DNA of 64,000 nt from Bagarius yarrelli (Eukaryota > Chordata > Actinopteri > Siluriformes > Sisoridae), in assembly GCA_005784505.1 (NCBI GenBank), contig VCAZ01000017.1:248001-312000 (forward strand), written 5' to 3'. Within the stretch, counting starts at the first letter, position 1. Each line of letters opens with the position of its first letter. Below are positions 13,560 to 27,000 of the stretch, piece after piece. A program made the position numbers and the translations under genes. The notes beneath the pieces were generated by a model. That model saw only the letters and a list, made by a program, of their open reading frames with translations, ran no database searches and was not told the DNA's origin.

Positions 13560-16500
13560 TAAAAAAAAACAGTGGGTGTGTATGAAGCACAATTGAGAAA
13601 TAGTTTTATAAATGGACTAAAAGAGGACATTGCTCATAATGTTAAACAAACATGTATTATATTGCACACAAGAAAAGTTTTCGAGCCATCAAACACAGTC
13701 CAGAATACGATGATCAACTTTATGAAGCACAGTTGACTATGTTGCAAATGGTGGGGGCTCACCAATATGACAGAAAAAGAGGTGTTGGTAATCGTGACGG
13801 ATGCTCTCACGAGTCTCGTTTTTCAGGCAAATGGAGGAGTTATTTAGTTCCACATATTCTCTTTTAAATTTAGATTGTTGAGAATCAGATGCAGTTAAAA
13901 CACAGCTGAACAAACCCCATCAGAGCAAAAATGCACACATATGAATGCATGAGTAAAATTTTCTTTTGTTTCAGAAACCTGCAGAGCACATTTTTATATA
14001 CTATGCTAAGTTGACACACAGTAGAGATTATGTGTCAAAAGGAGGGATGGTACACAAAGGGATTACCCCAGATTTTGTAAAAGTTGTCTAATTTGTACAA
14101 CAAATAACATAGGTGAAGGCAGTTAAACTATTCAAAGTGTGGATGTACTGCTTAAAAGGTTGTTCGAACACTGGAACGCAACCAACAAGGAAGCAGACAT
14201 CTAATAATCGGCGAATGTGAAGATGTGATGGTAAATTATTGTGTGGTCTAATATTAATTTATAGATGATGCTCTTCCATAATCAGACACTGAGAGGCTGC
14301 AAGACTAGATTTATTGAAACTGCCCTGACTGTTCTTTTTATTCTGTGATTTTTGTTTTCCTTGAACTTTGTCCAATATGTTACTTTACTTTTTACATTTA
14401 TTCAAGGTTTATTTTTTGTTGAAATTGTTTAAATTCATATCCTTGTGTTTTTTTGTGTTCTTTACTTTGTTTTGTCATGATGGGTGAAATAGAGTGGTCC
14501 TTCTAGGAACCAAGTGGGGAAATGTGATGAAATTTTATTATAAATTATATAAATAACTGATATTGAGGTTAGATTAATTTGAGTTTTTTGCTAGCGTTTT
14601 AAAGCATGTTTCCATGGATGGTGGGGCCCAGAACAGAAGTTCTTTGTCTGCCTGATAAGAAACATCTGGTGTTAACCCCCTCTCTAAGAGAGTAAGTATG
14701 TGCTCCGAGTCACATACATTACATGGGCATATAAAAGGGAAAGAGAAAAAACTAAATTTGTCTGTTTTCGCCATTCAGTTTCAATTAAACTTTTTTATTT
14801 TTCCTTTTTGCTTGCCTCAACGTTTCTTCATGTGAAGGTCTTTAATTTATATTGAGATACAATTTTTTTACCACAGCACTAATTCCTCGTCTATTCCTCA
14901 CATGACAGGTGAAATCTTACCAAGCAAATTTAAAAATGTAAAAGAGATACATGCATGTGCAGTGGGGAGAATAGCAAAAATCACTGACCTGGAATAGGAT
15001 GCTTAGTTAGAACCAAATAATTTTATAGATGATTGTAAGTTGATCATTTTTATATACATATTTATATTTTCATACTTCATATTTTTTATAAATATAAATT
15101 GTTATTTGTAAAAGGTATTTTTTTGTTGATTTTTGAGAATAACTACCTAATAAAATCAAATAACTATATGGTGAAATATATCGTTGCCATGAAATTAAAT
15201 TACCCATATCATAAAATAGAATTTTGTTCATTTTGTTTATATTAATATAATTACACAACATCACATCATATCAGGTTCACAAGTCCTTGCAAGAATACAT
15301 AAAGATAAATATTTATATAAAAAGGTGGGCACTTACTGGTCATTTGGTGAAAAAAGTGTTTACAACGAGCACCGTCACGGATCAAAAGTGTGTACGCAGG
15401 AGCAGCCACCACATCAAACTCCATGTGTATGCTTTGCGAACCCAGACCCACCTCTAAGTAGCGAAGGTCACATAGCTGATGACTGTCCTTTTTTTGCAGA
15501 TATTCTGAAGAAAGACCCCTTAAAAAATAACAATAGTAAACAAAATAGAACTAAATGTAAACAAAAATTGCCTAATAACAGATTGTGTTTTATTTAATTT
15601 TAGGCCCTGGCCCTTAAACAACTTCTCGAGTCAAGGCAAAGATACTTATATCTAACCTTGAATATAAAATATTATACCTTAAAAAATAAAGATGAGGTTT
15701 ACTTGTACATTTAATAAAATTAGATTTATTTGGGCAAACATTTGTTATTAATGTGTGAAAATGTGTGTTATGGTATGAAAACTTTTTCAATTTGACCAAA
15801 TAGCTTACTTTAAATGTGAGTTCATTTCTAGGATGTAGATGCGTTGACTGGACAGGACAACAAAAGATGCAACTTCCTCTGGATATCCGAATTTTACAAC
15901 AGACATCTGAAATAAAAGGTACCACAAAAAGTCTTAACATCCATCCATCCTCATAAGGTTAGCCTGCAATTGAGAAGCCACAACATAGTCAAGATTTATA
16001 GCAAGATATCGAAGATTAGAAATGGGATGATAATCTTTAATGTTATTCCAGACTACATATACAATTTTAAATTGTGCGAAACACGATTCAAACAAACATG
16101 TTGTAGGTTCAACTATGGAAGTGGCTGCTTTAATTTGTGAAAACTAATTTTCAAGGGAGACAGGATACAGTTAAAACAGTTGACATTTTTTTATGATTAC
16201 CAACAATGATTTGAAAAAAATACTAAGATACTTAAACAAACATTTAAAATAATTAAATTTGGGAATAGCCACATGAGCGCTGCAGTTTTGGAAATGCTCT
16301 GAATGCCAGTCATCTAGCCATCACAATTTGGCCCTTGCTCAGATGTTTACACTTGCCAGTTCAAAAAAACTGGCCAAAAAATTTTCACTTGCTGGCTTAC
16401 ATATTTTACCAACTAACACGTACCATGATAAAGAGACTATTATTCACTTAACCTGTCAGTGTTCTTAATATTATGTATGATCAGTGATAACTCACAAACA

Positions 16501-18017
16501 TCATTTATTAGATGCATCTCATCATTAAACAGCTTATTCCTGGTTCGCAAGATCACAAAACAAAATGAGACAACCCAAAAACCTCAGAAAAAGAGCAACA
16601 TATTTTATTTTAAATGTCGAGTGTCATCCATACCAGAGCAGGCAACAGGGGACAGAGCCTAACTAACGCTTTGGAAAAACAACACAAATATCTCAAAGAG
16701 GACAATCTCCAAGGCCTATTATTGTTTTTAACAATATTAGGAGAAGATACAAGCTCTTCTGCAACCTGCCTATTTGATCTGGGCATTATAGGAAAACCTT
16801 TATCTTTAAGTCAGCACACAAAGACAAAAACGTTTTTTGCGTTCTAATGTATTGGAATGTTTTTCTGGTTGTGGTTTACTTTTTATTTTGGGGAGGGATT
16901 TCATTTTGGGGTTTTTTTGTACTCAATTTCTTGTTGTGCTGTTTTGGTTTGTCGCAGGATATTGATAACCCTACAGTATGTTGGTACCAGCTATGTATAT
17001 GTCACAGGTTCAGTGTTCACCACTTTATACTGCATTACGACACATAAACAGTGATGGGAATAACGGTGTTATCAATAAACAACTTTATTAACTGTATTAC
17101 TTTTACCAATACCCAGTAATCAAATGAATTACTGTTTTCCCTGTTATAACACCAATTACATTACTGACAATGAATGCTCTAGTACTATAATTGAGCTCAC
17201 TGAAGCGGTTTTAATCAGGGCAAATTCAGCCATAAGACCTGTAATTTTTTTTCTTCCTCTGGTGAGTGTGGGGTGGGGCATATAACTGATTATGGTTGGT
17301 GTATGTGTGTGTTCGAGTGAGTGATAATTACCCAAAACTGATGTTAATTGGCTTGGGTAGAGTAAATTTTTATTGTTTGCCAATCAGAGGCAAACGTGCG
17401 GTTGTCAGAGGTGGGTAGAGAATCCAAAATCTGTAAAATTACAAGTACTTATGGCAAAATTTAATCAAGTAAGAGTAGTAACAACCTTAAAAGTAAATTG
17501 AATAGGAGTAAACAAATATCAGATGAAAAACTACTCAAGTAGCTAGCTACTACTAGTAACATGAAGCAAAAACGCTTTGTTGCTCACAGCATGTATCACA
17601 TTATGAAACTATACATTTTGACTTCTTGGTGTAAAAACTTGGATACTTTTTTGCTGACCTGCCTCAGCATGTCGTCCTCTGCTTAATCTTTCAATTAAAA
17701 GTGTGCTAAACTGAAGCAGGAAACTCGTAGCAGCCTCTTGCAAAGCAGTCTCCTCAAAGTCTCACAAGACATGCGAAAAATTCATATAAAGTAATTATAT
17801 TTCTAAATCTATTTCTAAATTTCTAACGTTTTGATAAAAGTGTACTGAAGTAAAAGTACACAACATTAAATTAACTCAAAGTAAAAGTCATTAAAAAAAT
17901 TACTCAAGTAATTGTAACTAAGGAAATCTAATTTCATGTTCACACACAAGCATGCACAATCGCACGAACATATTGACAACGGCTCTGTCCAAAATAACAT
18001 ATGTGTATGTATGTATG

Positions 18018-18089
<72 letters not shown>

Positions 18090-21000
18090 TATATATAAAT
18101 AAAGAGATCTATATAGTATGGTTATGTGCAGTGTGAATAAAATTTGGACATACTACAGGATTCAGAGCAAGTCCAATGAGTTCAAAGGTAGCTTTCGCAT
18201 TAATTTTACCTTGTTGAAGTGAAAGGCAAAACTGTTCAATATAACAAGCAACTTATGCTTAAAAAAAAAAGTTTCTCCACATCAGTAGCAAGTAATTCTA
18301 AACTTATATAGCGCCTCACATTGTTGCATGCAGCCACATTAAAATAATGTTTCATAATAATAGTTTATTCTATGTAGGTTTCATTTCATTTATTGAAGCT
18401 ATTTAATACTGGTGAAATACAAGTTATTTGATATATTTGAAGATTTTTAAGAAGTAACATAACAGTTACTTTTCCTGGTAATTAGTTCAGTTCATAATGA
18501 TGAGGTTAAGTTGTTGGATTGATACCTGGACGACCGGGGTTCGATTCCCAGAACCACCAAGCCACCACCATTGGGCCCCAATACGCTCATTTTATTAAGC
18601 GCCTAGGCTTCTGCAAACATTTCTGAAAGAATGGGCCGCTCTCAGGAGCTCAGTAAATTCCAGCGTGGTACTGTGATAGGATGCCACCTGTACAACAAAT
18701 CCAGTTGTGAAATTATCTCGCTACTTAATATTCCACAGTCAAGTGTCAGTGGTTTGGGAACAACAGCAAATCAGCCACAAAGTAGTAAGCCACATAAAAT
18801 GACAAAGCAGGGTTAGGGAAGGCTGAGACGCATAATAAACAGAGGTCGCTAACTTTCTGCAGAGCCAATCGCTACAGACCGCCAAACATCATGTGGCCTT
18901 CAGATTAGCTCAAGAACAGTGCAAAAAGAACTTTATTGAATGGGTTTTTCATGGCTGAGCAGCTGCATTCAAGCCATACAACACCATGTGCAATGCAAAG
19001 ATCCGGATGCAGTGGTTTAAAGAACGCCACCACTGGACTCTTGAGCAGTGGAGACGCGTGCTCTGGGGTGACGTATCACTCTTTTCCATCTGGCAATCTG
19101 ATGGACAAGTCTGGGTTTGGCGGTTGCCAGAGAACAGTACTTGTCTGACAGCATTTTGCCAACTGTGAAGGGGATGGTGTGCTGGTGTTTTTTGGGAGCT
19201 GGGCTTGCTCCTTAGTTCCAGTGAAAGGAACTCTGAATGGTTCGGCATACCAAGAGATTTTGGACAATTCCTTGCTCCCTACTTTGTGGGAACAGTTTGG
19301 GGACATGACTGTGCACCAGTGCACAAAGGAAGGTCTATAAAGAGATGGATGAGCATGAAGCATAAAGTCATCTTAAACCCTATTGATTAAAAATAGGATG
19401 TCATTCAAGTATATGCGTCTAAAGGCAGATGAGCGAACTTCCGGTTTAGTGTATTTTCCCATATTAAGCAACTTTAATCCGAAATAATTTTCTTCAAGAG
19501 ACAGACTATCTTAGGTTACAGTCACCATTGGTTGGACACATTTAACACTCTCAGACACATTTAACCGGTCTCTTGCTAAGCAAAAGAAACAGCTATAGCA
19601 ATACTTAAAAATTGTAAGTTTTTTTGCATCTATTATCATTGCTGATCCTTAGTTCCCATATTTTAAAGCGTATATAAATACTGTTTTTAAGCGCAGGTCT
19701 TGCTGCATAAAATGTATTGCCTAAATTAACAGGGTAACAAGTTCCGAAATACAGATTGCAGCTTTACCCATCTTAAAATGGGTCATAGGGCTTCCTTTGT
19801 CATAGAGCTTTTAGAAGAGGTGCCAATTAGGCCTATTTTGTTCACGATGGCATCTCTAGCACTAAATTCCACATTATCTTTTCATGGCAGGATAAAAAAA
19901 AAGCTTTAGTTATATGTGATCAAAATTAATCCCCCCCAAGGTTATAATTCCTAAAAACTCTTTTTAGTGGTATTCTTCCATCTACAAGGCCTTATTTAAA
20001 GAATATATAAAATTCTAATTTCTGTGAAAAAAATAACCAAAAAACAGACAAGCTTTATATTAGACCCGAGAAAGAGCTTTGAATAAAATTTTAAAGCAAT
20101 GCCCTTTGCAGATTTAGTGGCAGTACCTCTTGTGCATGGTTGAGTTCAATACAATTTAAGGTATTACATTATATGCACCTAAGCAGAACACAGATTGCCT
20201 CCTTCAATCCTACTTCAGAAAAGACTTGTATCAGGTGCCAGACAGGTAAAGCAGACCTGACTCACATGTTTTGGACTTTTTCCAACACTATCTGTTTACT
20301 ATTCAACTATATTTTTTAATCTTTCTAAAACGTATAAAGGGCAACTGAAGCCATGTACTGAATTTGCAATACTCGGTGAACCAGTTGATAAATTTGTCTC
20401 AATCGAGCATAATTGTCTTTGCATCAATATTAGCTCAAAGATAAGTTTTAATGCTTTGTAAATCTACAAATCTGCCAAAAGCATAACAATGGCAGAAGCA
20501 TTTAATTTTACACCTGATCTTAAAAAGGGCGAAATATTTAATAAGAGGTTTCCATAAATTCTCTTTCATATGGCAACTTTTATCATATAAATATATGCAC
20601 ATTTCAGTGTACATCACATTTCACTTGAATAAATGCCCCTTGAATTAAAAGCCCCCTTGGCACATTCTATTTAAAAACAAAAAGTCATTATTATGAAAAA
20701 TATGTTTTTATATACATTATCACTTTTCTTTGTATTGTATGCAATTTAAATTATGAATTTACCAGAGTTCTGGAATGTTTAATTAATTTTTTGGGGTTAA
20801 TAACTAGTTATTTACTGGTTGTATTATTGCATCGAATTCCTGGTTAGCTAGCTAAAAGAAATTAGAATTTTCTATTAGCAGGTGGAAGTAAATATTTATA
20901 ATAACTGCTAACCCAAAAACCAATTATTCTTGAATTAATCAATATACAGATATAGTGTACGTCTACTTGTGTTTTTTGACTAGTGTCATTTTAAGAGCAG

Positions 21001-24000
21001 TTTTAGTTCATAAAAATAACTACTGAAAACAATTCCTGAACAATGACCAAAATCAATTTATGCAAACTTGAAAAAGGTTAAACATTAAAAATAAATAAAT
21101 AAATAAACCCCACTAAAATATATTAAAAAATGAAAATACTGTTAGTAATGCAAAAGGTGGTCAAATATTTGCATACATAAATATAAAATCATCTCACTTT
21201 TTGAAAGCAGCGAATCTCTTCTTCCGTCTCAAAAAGCTCCACATCAAGGAAAAGCTTTAAACGGTGGTCCACAGTTTCAACTGCTTTAGACAGCAGAAAC
21301 ACAGAGAGCAAGACGTCACTGCTTATACAACATAACAAATACATTTTTTACTTTTTTTTAACAATATCTGCTAAATGTTAGCAACCACCTGCCTATAAAT
21401 ACAAAATATTTTTTCATTAATTAACAGATCTAAATTTAGATATAAATAAAGCCCTTTATAATTCAAGGTAATTTGGTTTAAAATGCACTTTAAATACACT
21501 TTAAATTGCTAATAACACTACAGAGGGTTTGACTATGATCATTTTTTAATAGCTGGCAATCAAATCTGTATTGTGACTGGCACATAGCAAAATAATTTAA
21601 GGAGTTGTATTTAATAGTGAGCTGAATAACTGTCAAAGAAAAGATGCAGGTAAAGAAAACTGTAAAAAGATACTTGTTCACATTTTGCAGTTATTAAATA
21701 AACACTACATGGGACCAGGAGTGTAGCACTCTGTGCTGCACATCAAAGATAAGATGCGTGCTGTCAAACCATCAGAGTCTTTAAAACTTACTGGGAAGTT
21801 TGACAGAATTTGGCGGATTTTTAAGAAGCAATTTATGCTGTTTCAAATGATCGGGCTGGATAACAAGACGTATGCACGAAATTTAGTGTTGCTTTTCACG
21901 GTAGCAGGAATCCAGGCGATTAAAGTTAATCATACTTTTAAAGGTGTTCCACTTATGCATCCAAACTTTGACGCTTTTCTAAGTAATTTAGAAATGCAAG
22001 GCGACATTAGATAATGCTGTTAAGATTTACCGCACTGCTGCCATTCATTCATTCGTTAATTTGACCAAAGGAGAACTGGCTCCCCGACTAAGCCTGCTTT
22101 TTCCCAAGGATTTCTTTTCCATTTATCACAGATGGCGTTTTGGTTCCTTGCCGCGTTTTGGTTCCTTGCCGCTGTCTTTCCTGGCTTTCATAGTTAGGGG
22201 ACTTATACTTTATACTTTTACTGTTTGATTCTGTAAAGCTGCACTTTGTGTTGTGAAAAAATGTAATACCATCCTGGGCTCACTGTGCTTCAATTAAATT
22301 GTATACAGCATTTTTTTATTTCCATAGTATTCCAACTTATGTAAACAGTAATTGTTTTAAAAATGTAGCATTTGCTTTTAGGGAAACACTTTATAACCTG
22401 TTTTGAATACCCCATGTAGCCATTTACTCCACACTCACCATGACCATATCCTTGTATGTCTTGAAAAGACTCGTGATTAAAAAAAGAGCCACTCCAGTTT
22501 TCAGCAAGATAAAATTTTGATTCTTTTTGGTCAGTGAGCACTAGGCTGTCAGAAGAGCTTATTAGACAGTTAGGGCAGTTTTCATTGAGATTGTATACAC
22601 TGTTAAATAGGCCACACTGTTCGGTGCGGAAAGTGTCTGTGGTGCCCTCAGGTGGTATAGAGACTTCAGAAAAATTTTCTACAAGAATAGGGCCATGAAG
22701 ATATTTACCCTATGTAAAAGAAAGAAAATAGGGAATAAGCATGGTTAAAATGCAATTAAATTTCACATTTGTATCACCAATTATTGCGAGGGTTGGCCTG
22801 GATTGAAAGACATCTACTTTTAGGGGGAAAAAATACAAGGCAAGAAAATTATGCATGTCACCAATAACAGAAACATTGAATTTAATAAAATGAATAAATT
22901 TTATTCAAGTTGTTACAATAGCAATATATACCTTCTGATGGTTGATATAATCGAATCTGTCATTATTCTGGCCACAAAGCACTGGCATACTGGTGGAAAC
23001 AAAGACTTGTCTGGCTAGCTGAATCACATTATCACTGTTGCATTCTGGGCAAAACACAGCATCACCTAAAAATACAACACAAAAAACAGGAACTTTAGTC
23101 CCCTAATTTTCCAGTTGGTTGCTTATTTCCTAGTTCTTTCATAGTTACACTAAAGCAATAAAAAATTAAAAATAAACTTCAGAAACTGGGTAAGACTACA
23201 TTTTTCAGGAGAAATCCAAAACTTATCATTTTGTCATTTGATACATTTGGTGTGCCAACAACCACACACTGACCAGGAATAGCAAACAATGGCAGCCGTT
23301 ACAGTACACTCCTATTTGGAGTGAACATTTCATCGAAGGTAAACTAACCTAAATTATAAATATATTATTCATTTTAGCTGTAAATCATATCTTTATACAT
23401 GTTTTGTTGTTGTGAACTGGGGCAATTCATTAGTGGCCTTGATTAGTTATAAGTTACACAAATTGTTGGGATGCTGTCAGAGGTAATGTAAATAAATTGA
23501 AACTCATATTACACCTTGCATATTGTACTTAATGATATGTTGTACAGACAATATGTTATGCATATTTAAATACATTAAAAAATTTTTTTAGCTGCATTGT
23601 AAAGGCAAGGTGGGACCTCGAAGAGAGAGCTAATTTAAATTTGTGGCGCGTGTTTTGATTGTAAGGGGTTAGACCCAGAAGTAAAGTGTTGTTTTTACTG
23701 CAGTGGTTATAAAATTTTTATTTGGTGGAAAGGTTATTTTACCAAGGAATCTCCAACTTGGAGTTTGTTTATTTGGACGCAAATAATTCTGTGATTCTGT
23801 CCTTAGCAGAGGCACAGGAATATGTGTTGTGCAAAACTACTTGACTTTGTGAGAAGGATTTTTTGTGTAAGGTTTCTGAATGTAGTGGTAGCTATCAAGA
23901 GACAGGGTTTTCATTAGGTGTGAGTGCTCTTTATTACGCGTGTTTGTGTGCGACGTTTGAAGACTGTAGGGTGTGTGATTGAGTGGGTGATTTAAGTGTT

Positions 24001-27000
24001 AACTGTGCTGTCCTGTGTTGTGTGTAAGCTGGTCACATTTCCGTTGTTTAATTATATACTTTGTAGCACTCATTTATGCTTGGGATGTGACTACTCATTT
24101 AGGAGTACTAACTAATTTCATTAGGGTGAATTATCACATAGCGGTGATTTTATTCATGTGAGAATGTTCATCCGTCCATGCTGACATGCTGTTTTTTCAG
24201 CAGTGAGTTTATTTTAACGTAGCTACGGTTCATTTACGTTGTAGTGTTTACTCATATCAAGCTAAATAATCAGTCGTTCTGTGGCTAGTTTTGGCAAACA
24301 GTGTGTCTAGTTCAGTAGGTGGGGTAGTATTCACTTAGTGATCTGTTTATTTTCTTCTTTGCAGTGTGTGGGTTATTTGCTCATGGTTTGAAGTTGCCTA
24401 GCATAGCGGAAGTTGCCTAGCATAGCGATAAGGGAAGGGTGTAAGACGCAATAAGTGGGGGGTAGTTCATAAACAATAGCTGTGATATGCAGAGTGCAAC
24501 GGCAGCAAGGAAAGATTATTGCGCAATAGGGACAGGGTTTTGTGGCTGCTAGGTAACAGTGTTAACTGTGTTGTGTGTGACGTAGTTGACAACAGAGAGA
24601 AAAGCATGCAATGCACAGTGGGCAAGCAAAACAGCAAGTGAGATGGACGGTTCAAACAGAAATACATAAATAAACAGATAAATAAAAAGAGCATAGAAAA
24701 ATAAACAGTAAAATAAGGAAGTAAAGCAGTAGTGGCTATATAGAGTGTTGGAATAAAAAATACCGGTAGATAAAATACTAATGAGTGTATAGCGCGAATA
24801 AGATTATAGCTTAAAGATAAAAAGGAAAAAGACAATAAAATAAACAAATAAATAAAAAGCTCAAACAAATAAATTAATTAAAGTAGGAGGGAAAAAAAGA
24901 AAGTAAAGTAAAATAGAGGTGTATGCTGAACAGGTGAAATAGTGGACATGATGAAAAAGGACCAAAAATTCACGATAGAATTTTTTTAAACTAACGCTAA
25001 TATGATTCTTTGACACTTTTCCGGTATTTCAATATACATCACAGCATTAGTCACTGATGTTTGGGCACAGCCATCAGAAAAGAGCAGAACACAATTGGCT
25101 ACCTGCGTAGTGTAAACCCTGTCCTCTCATTTTGCCCCTCCCCCACTCTCCAGAGCTCTATTCAATATGGCTGCTGAATAAACTCTGCTGACGCAAGATC
25201 GTATCGCTTCGAGTTGTAGCCCATCGACGTGCAGTCCGACGGACATAAAGGAGGGTAAGGGACGGAGAGATTAGCAGACACAAAGGGGAATAAAGAAGAG
25301 AAATTCCCAGCGTGGTTGCTACTCAGTAGCATTTCATCGTAATCCTTCTAAAGTTCGAACGTTTACAACATCAGATTTTCAGCGCACACAGTGAATGTGC
25401 GATCTTTTCTTTTTAAGATCAGAAAAGGATTATTTTTTGTTGTGGTTTGACATCAGTGGAAACAAAGATATTCTAATTAATGCTGTCTTCTATTCTTTAG
25501 AAGCCAAGCTTTAAAAACAGCGTGTAACATCCATTACTCAAGTAGTAATACAGAAACTCATGTTTAAAATGACTCTGATGAAAGTTAAAGTACTGACTAA
25601 ATTTTTTTACTCAAGTTAAAGTAAAGTAGTATCAGTTTATATACTGATACTGATATAACTACCAGAATTATATTAAAGTTCTGTAGAAATAAACATAATA
25701 AACCCAAAGGTAATAGAGATGATGGTCTTCTGATGCTGAGCTGGTGAGTAATAACCAGAAAAACTCCAATGGGATGGTTGAAAAAGCCATGAATAACAAA
25801 AGTAGACTGATGGTTTAAAAAGGCGTGCAAATTGTGCAATCAAAAGAAACACCACCAAAACGTTTCAAAACTAAAGTAACATTTAAAAATGTAATAAATA
25901 GAAAAATGTAATGTAATGTAATAAGTAAAAGTAAAAAGTTGTTAGAAAAATAAATAGTGAAGTACTGATACTATTATTTGTATTTCTGTGTGTGTGTGTG
26001 TGTGTGTGTTTACTAAGCCAAAACACACACAGGCAGTGTTTTTTTAGGGACATGTATGTGTGAGACACTATTTGCATAAATGACCTGCTCGAGAAATTAG
26101 TCTGTGTTCTATGGGAATGATTTGGCTCTATTTTAGTGCCACCGATGAATGAAGTCTAAATACAAATAAAATGTAAACATTAATTTATTTGTAGTGTTTT
26201 ATTTCTAAAATATTCTATAGATTCATAAAAGATTTTATAGACTTTGGCAAATTAATTTTTGTAGGCACAGACATCTATTGGCAGTTTTTCTGAAGCTTTT
26301 CTAATTTTCGGAATATTGTATTGACAAACACCTGCCAGCCTGTTCCCAGTGATGAAGCAAGATGATGAAGAAACAAGGTAAAGAACTTAACTTGCAAAAA
26401 TCTTCGGTATGTTATTATGAATGCTACCGGTGAGAGAGAACAGAGCAAGAATTATAAGAGCCGAATCTGATGAAGTCAACAATAAAATACTGACAGACTA
26501 CAACACCAAGTGTCAGTCTCAGGCGGAAGTGTGGCAACTCATCAGATCATTCTTTGATTCAGAGGTACAAGCAGGAAGCAGTGACTGGTGGAGAAAATAT
26601 AACGCTGTGCAGACAATAATAAGATATTGTGTCAGTCCACATGAAGGAGCAACTCTGCAAGAATAGTGAACAACCCCGAAAATCATCCAGAAGGACCAAC
26701 AGAGGCACATGCAGAGGAAAGTGAGAAAGATGATCCTGGTAAAGGAATTTCCAAAATGTTCAGAAAACCCAAAAGGACCAGGCCATTTTATTTACCACTG
26801 GAATTCACTACTGTTTTCATTGTTGTAGTGTACATTCCACCCAGCACTAATGCTAAGGTGGCACTTTATGTACTGTATGCTGCTATTAGTGATCTAGCGT
26901 TCCGTACAGCGTCCTGTTTTTTGTACTGTATAGTCTGGTTTAATGTTTGTATTGTTTATTGCACTGTCTGTCTTGCACTGTTTGCACCAGGTTGCACACA

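Noticed and set aside
24467..24868. 133-codon hydrophobic minus-strand ORF
   Set aside because: It is the complement of an A-rich low-complexity block (AAATAAATAA-type), which gives Leu/Phe/Ser-rich translations by chance.
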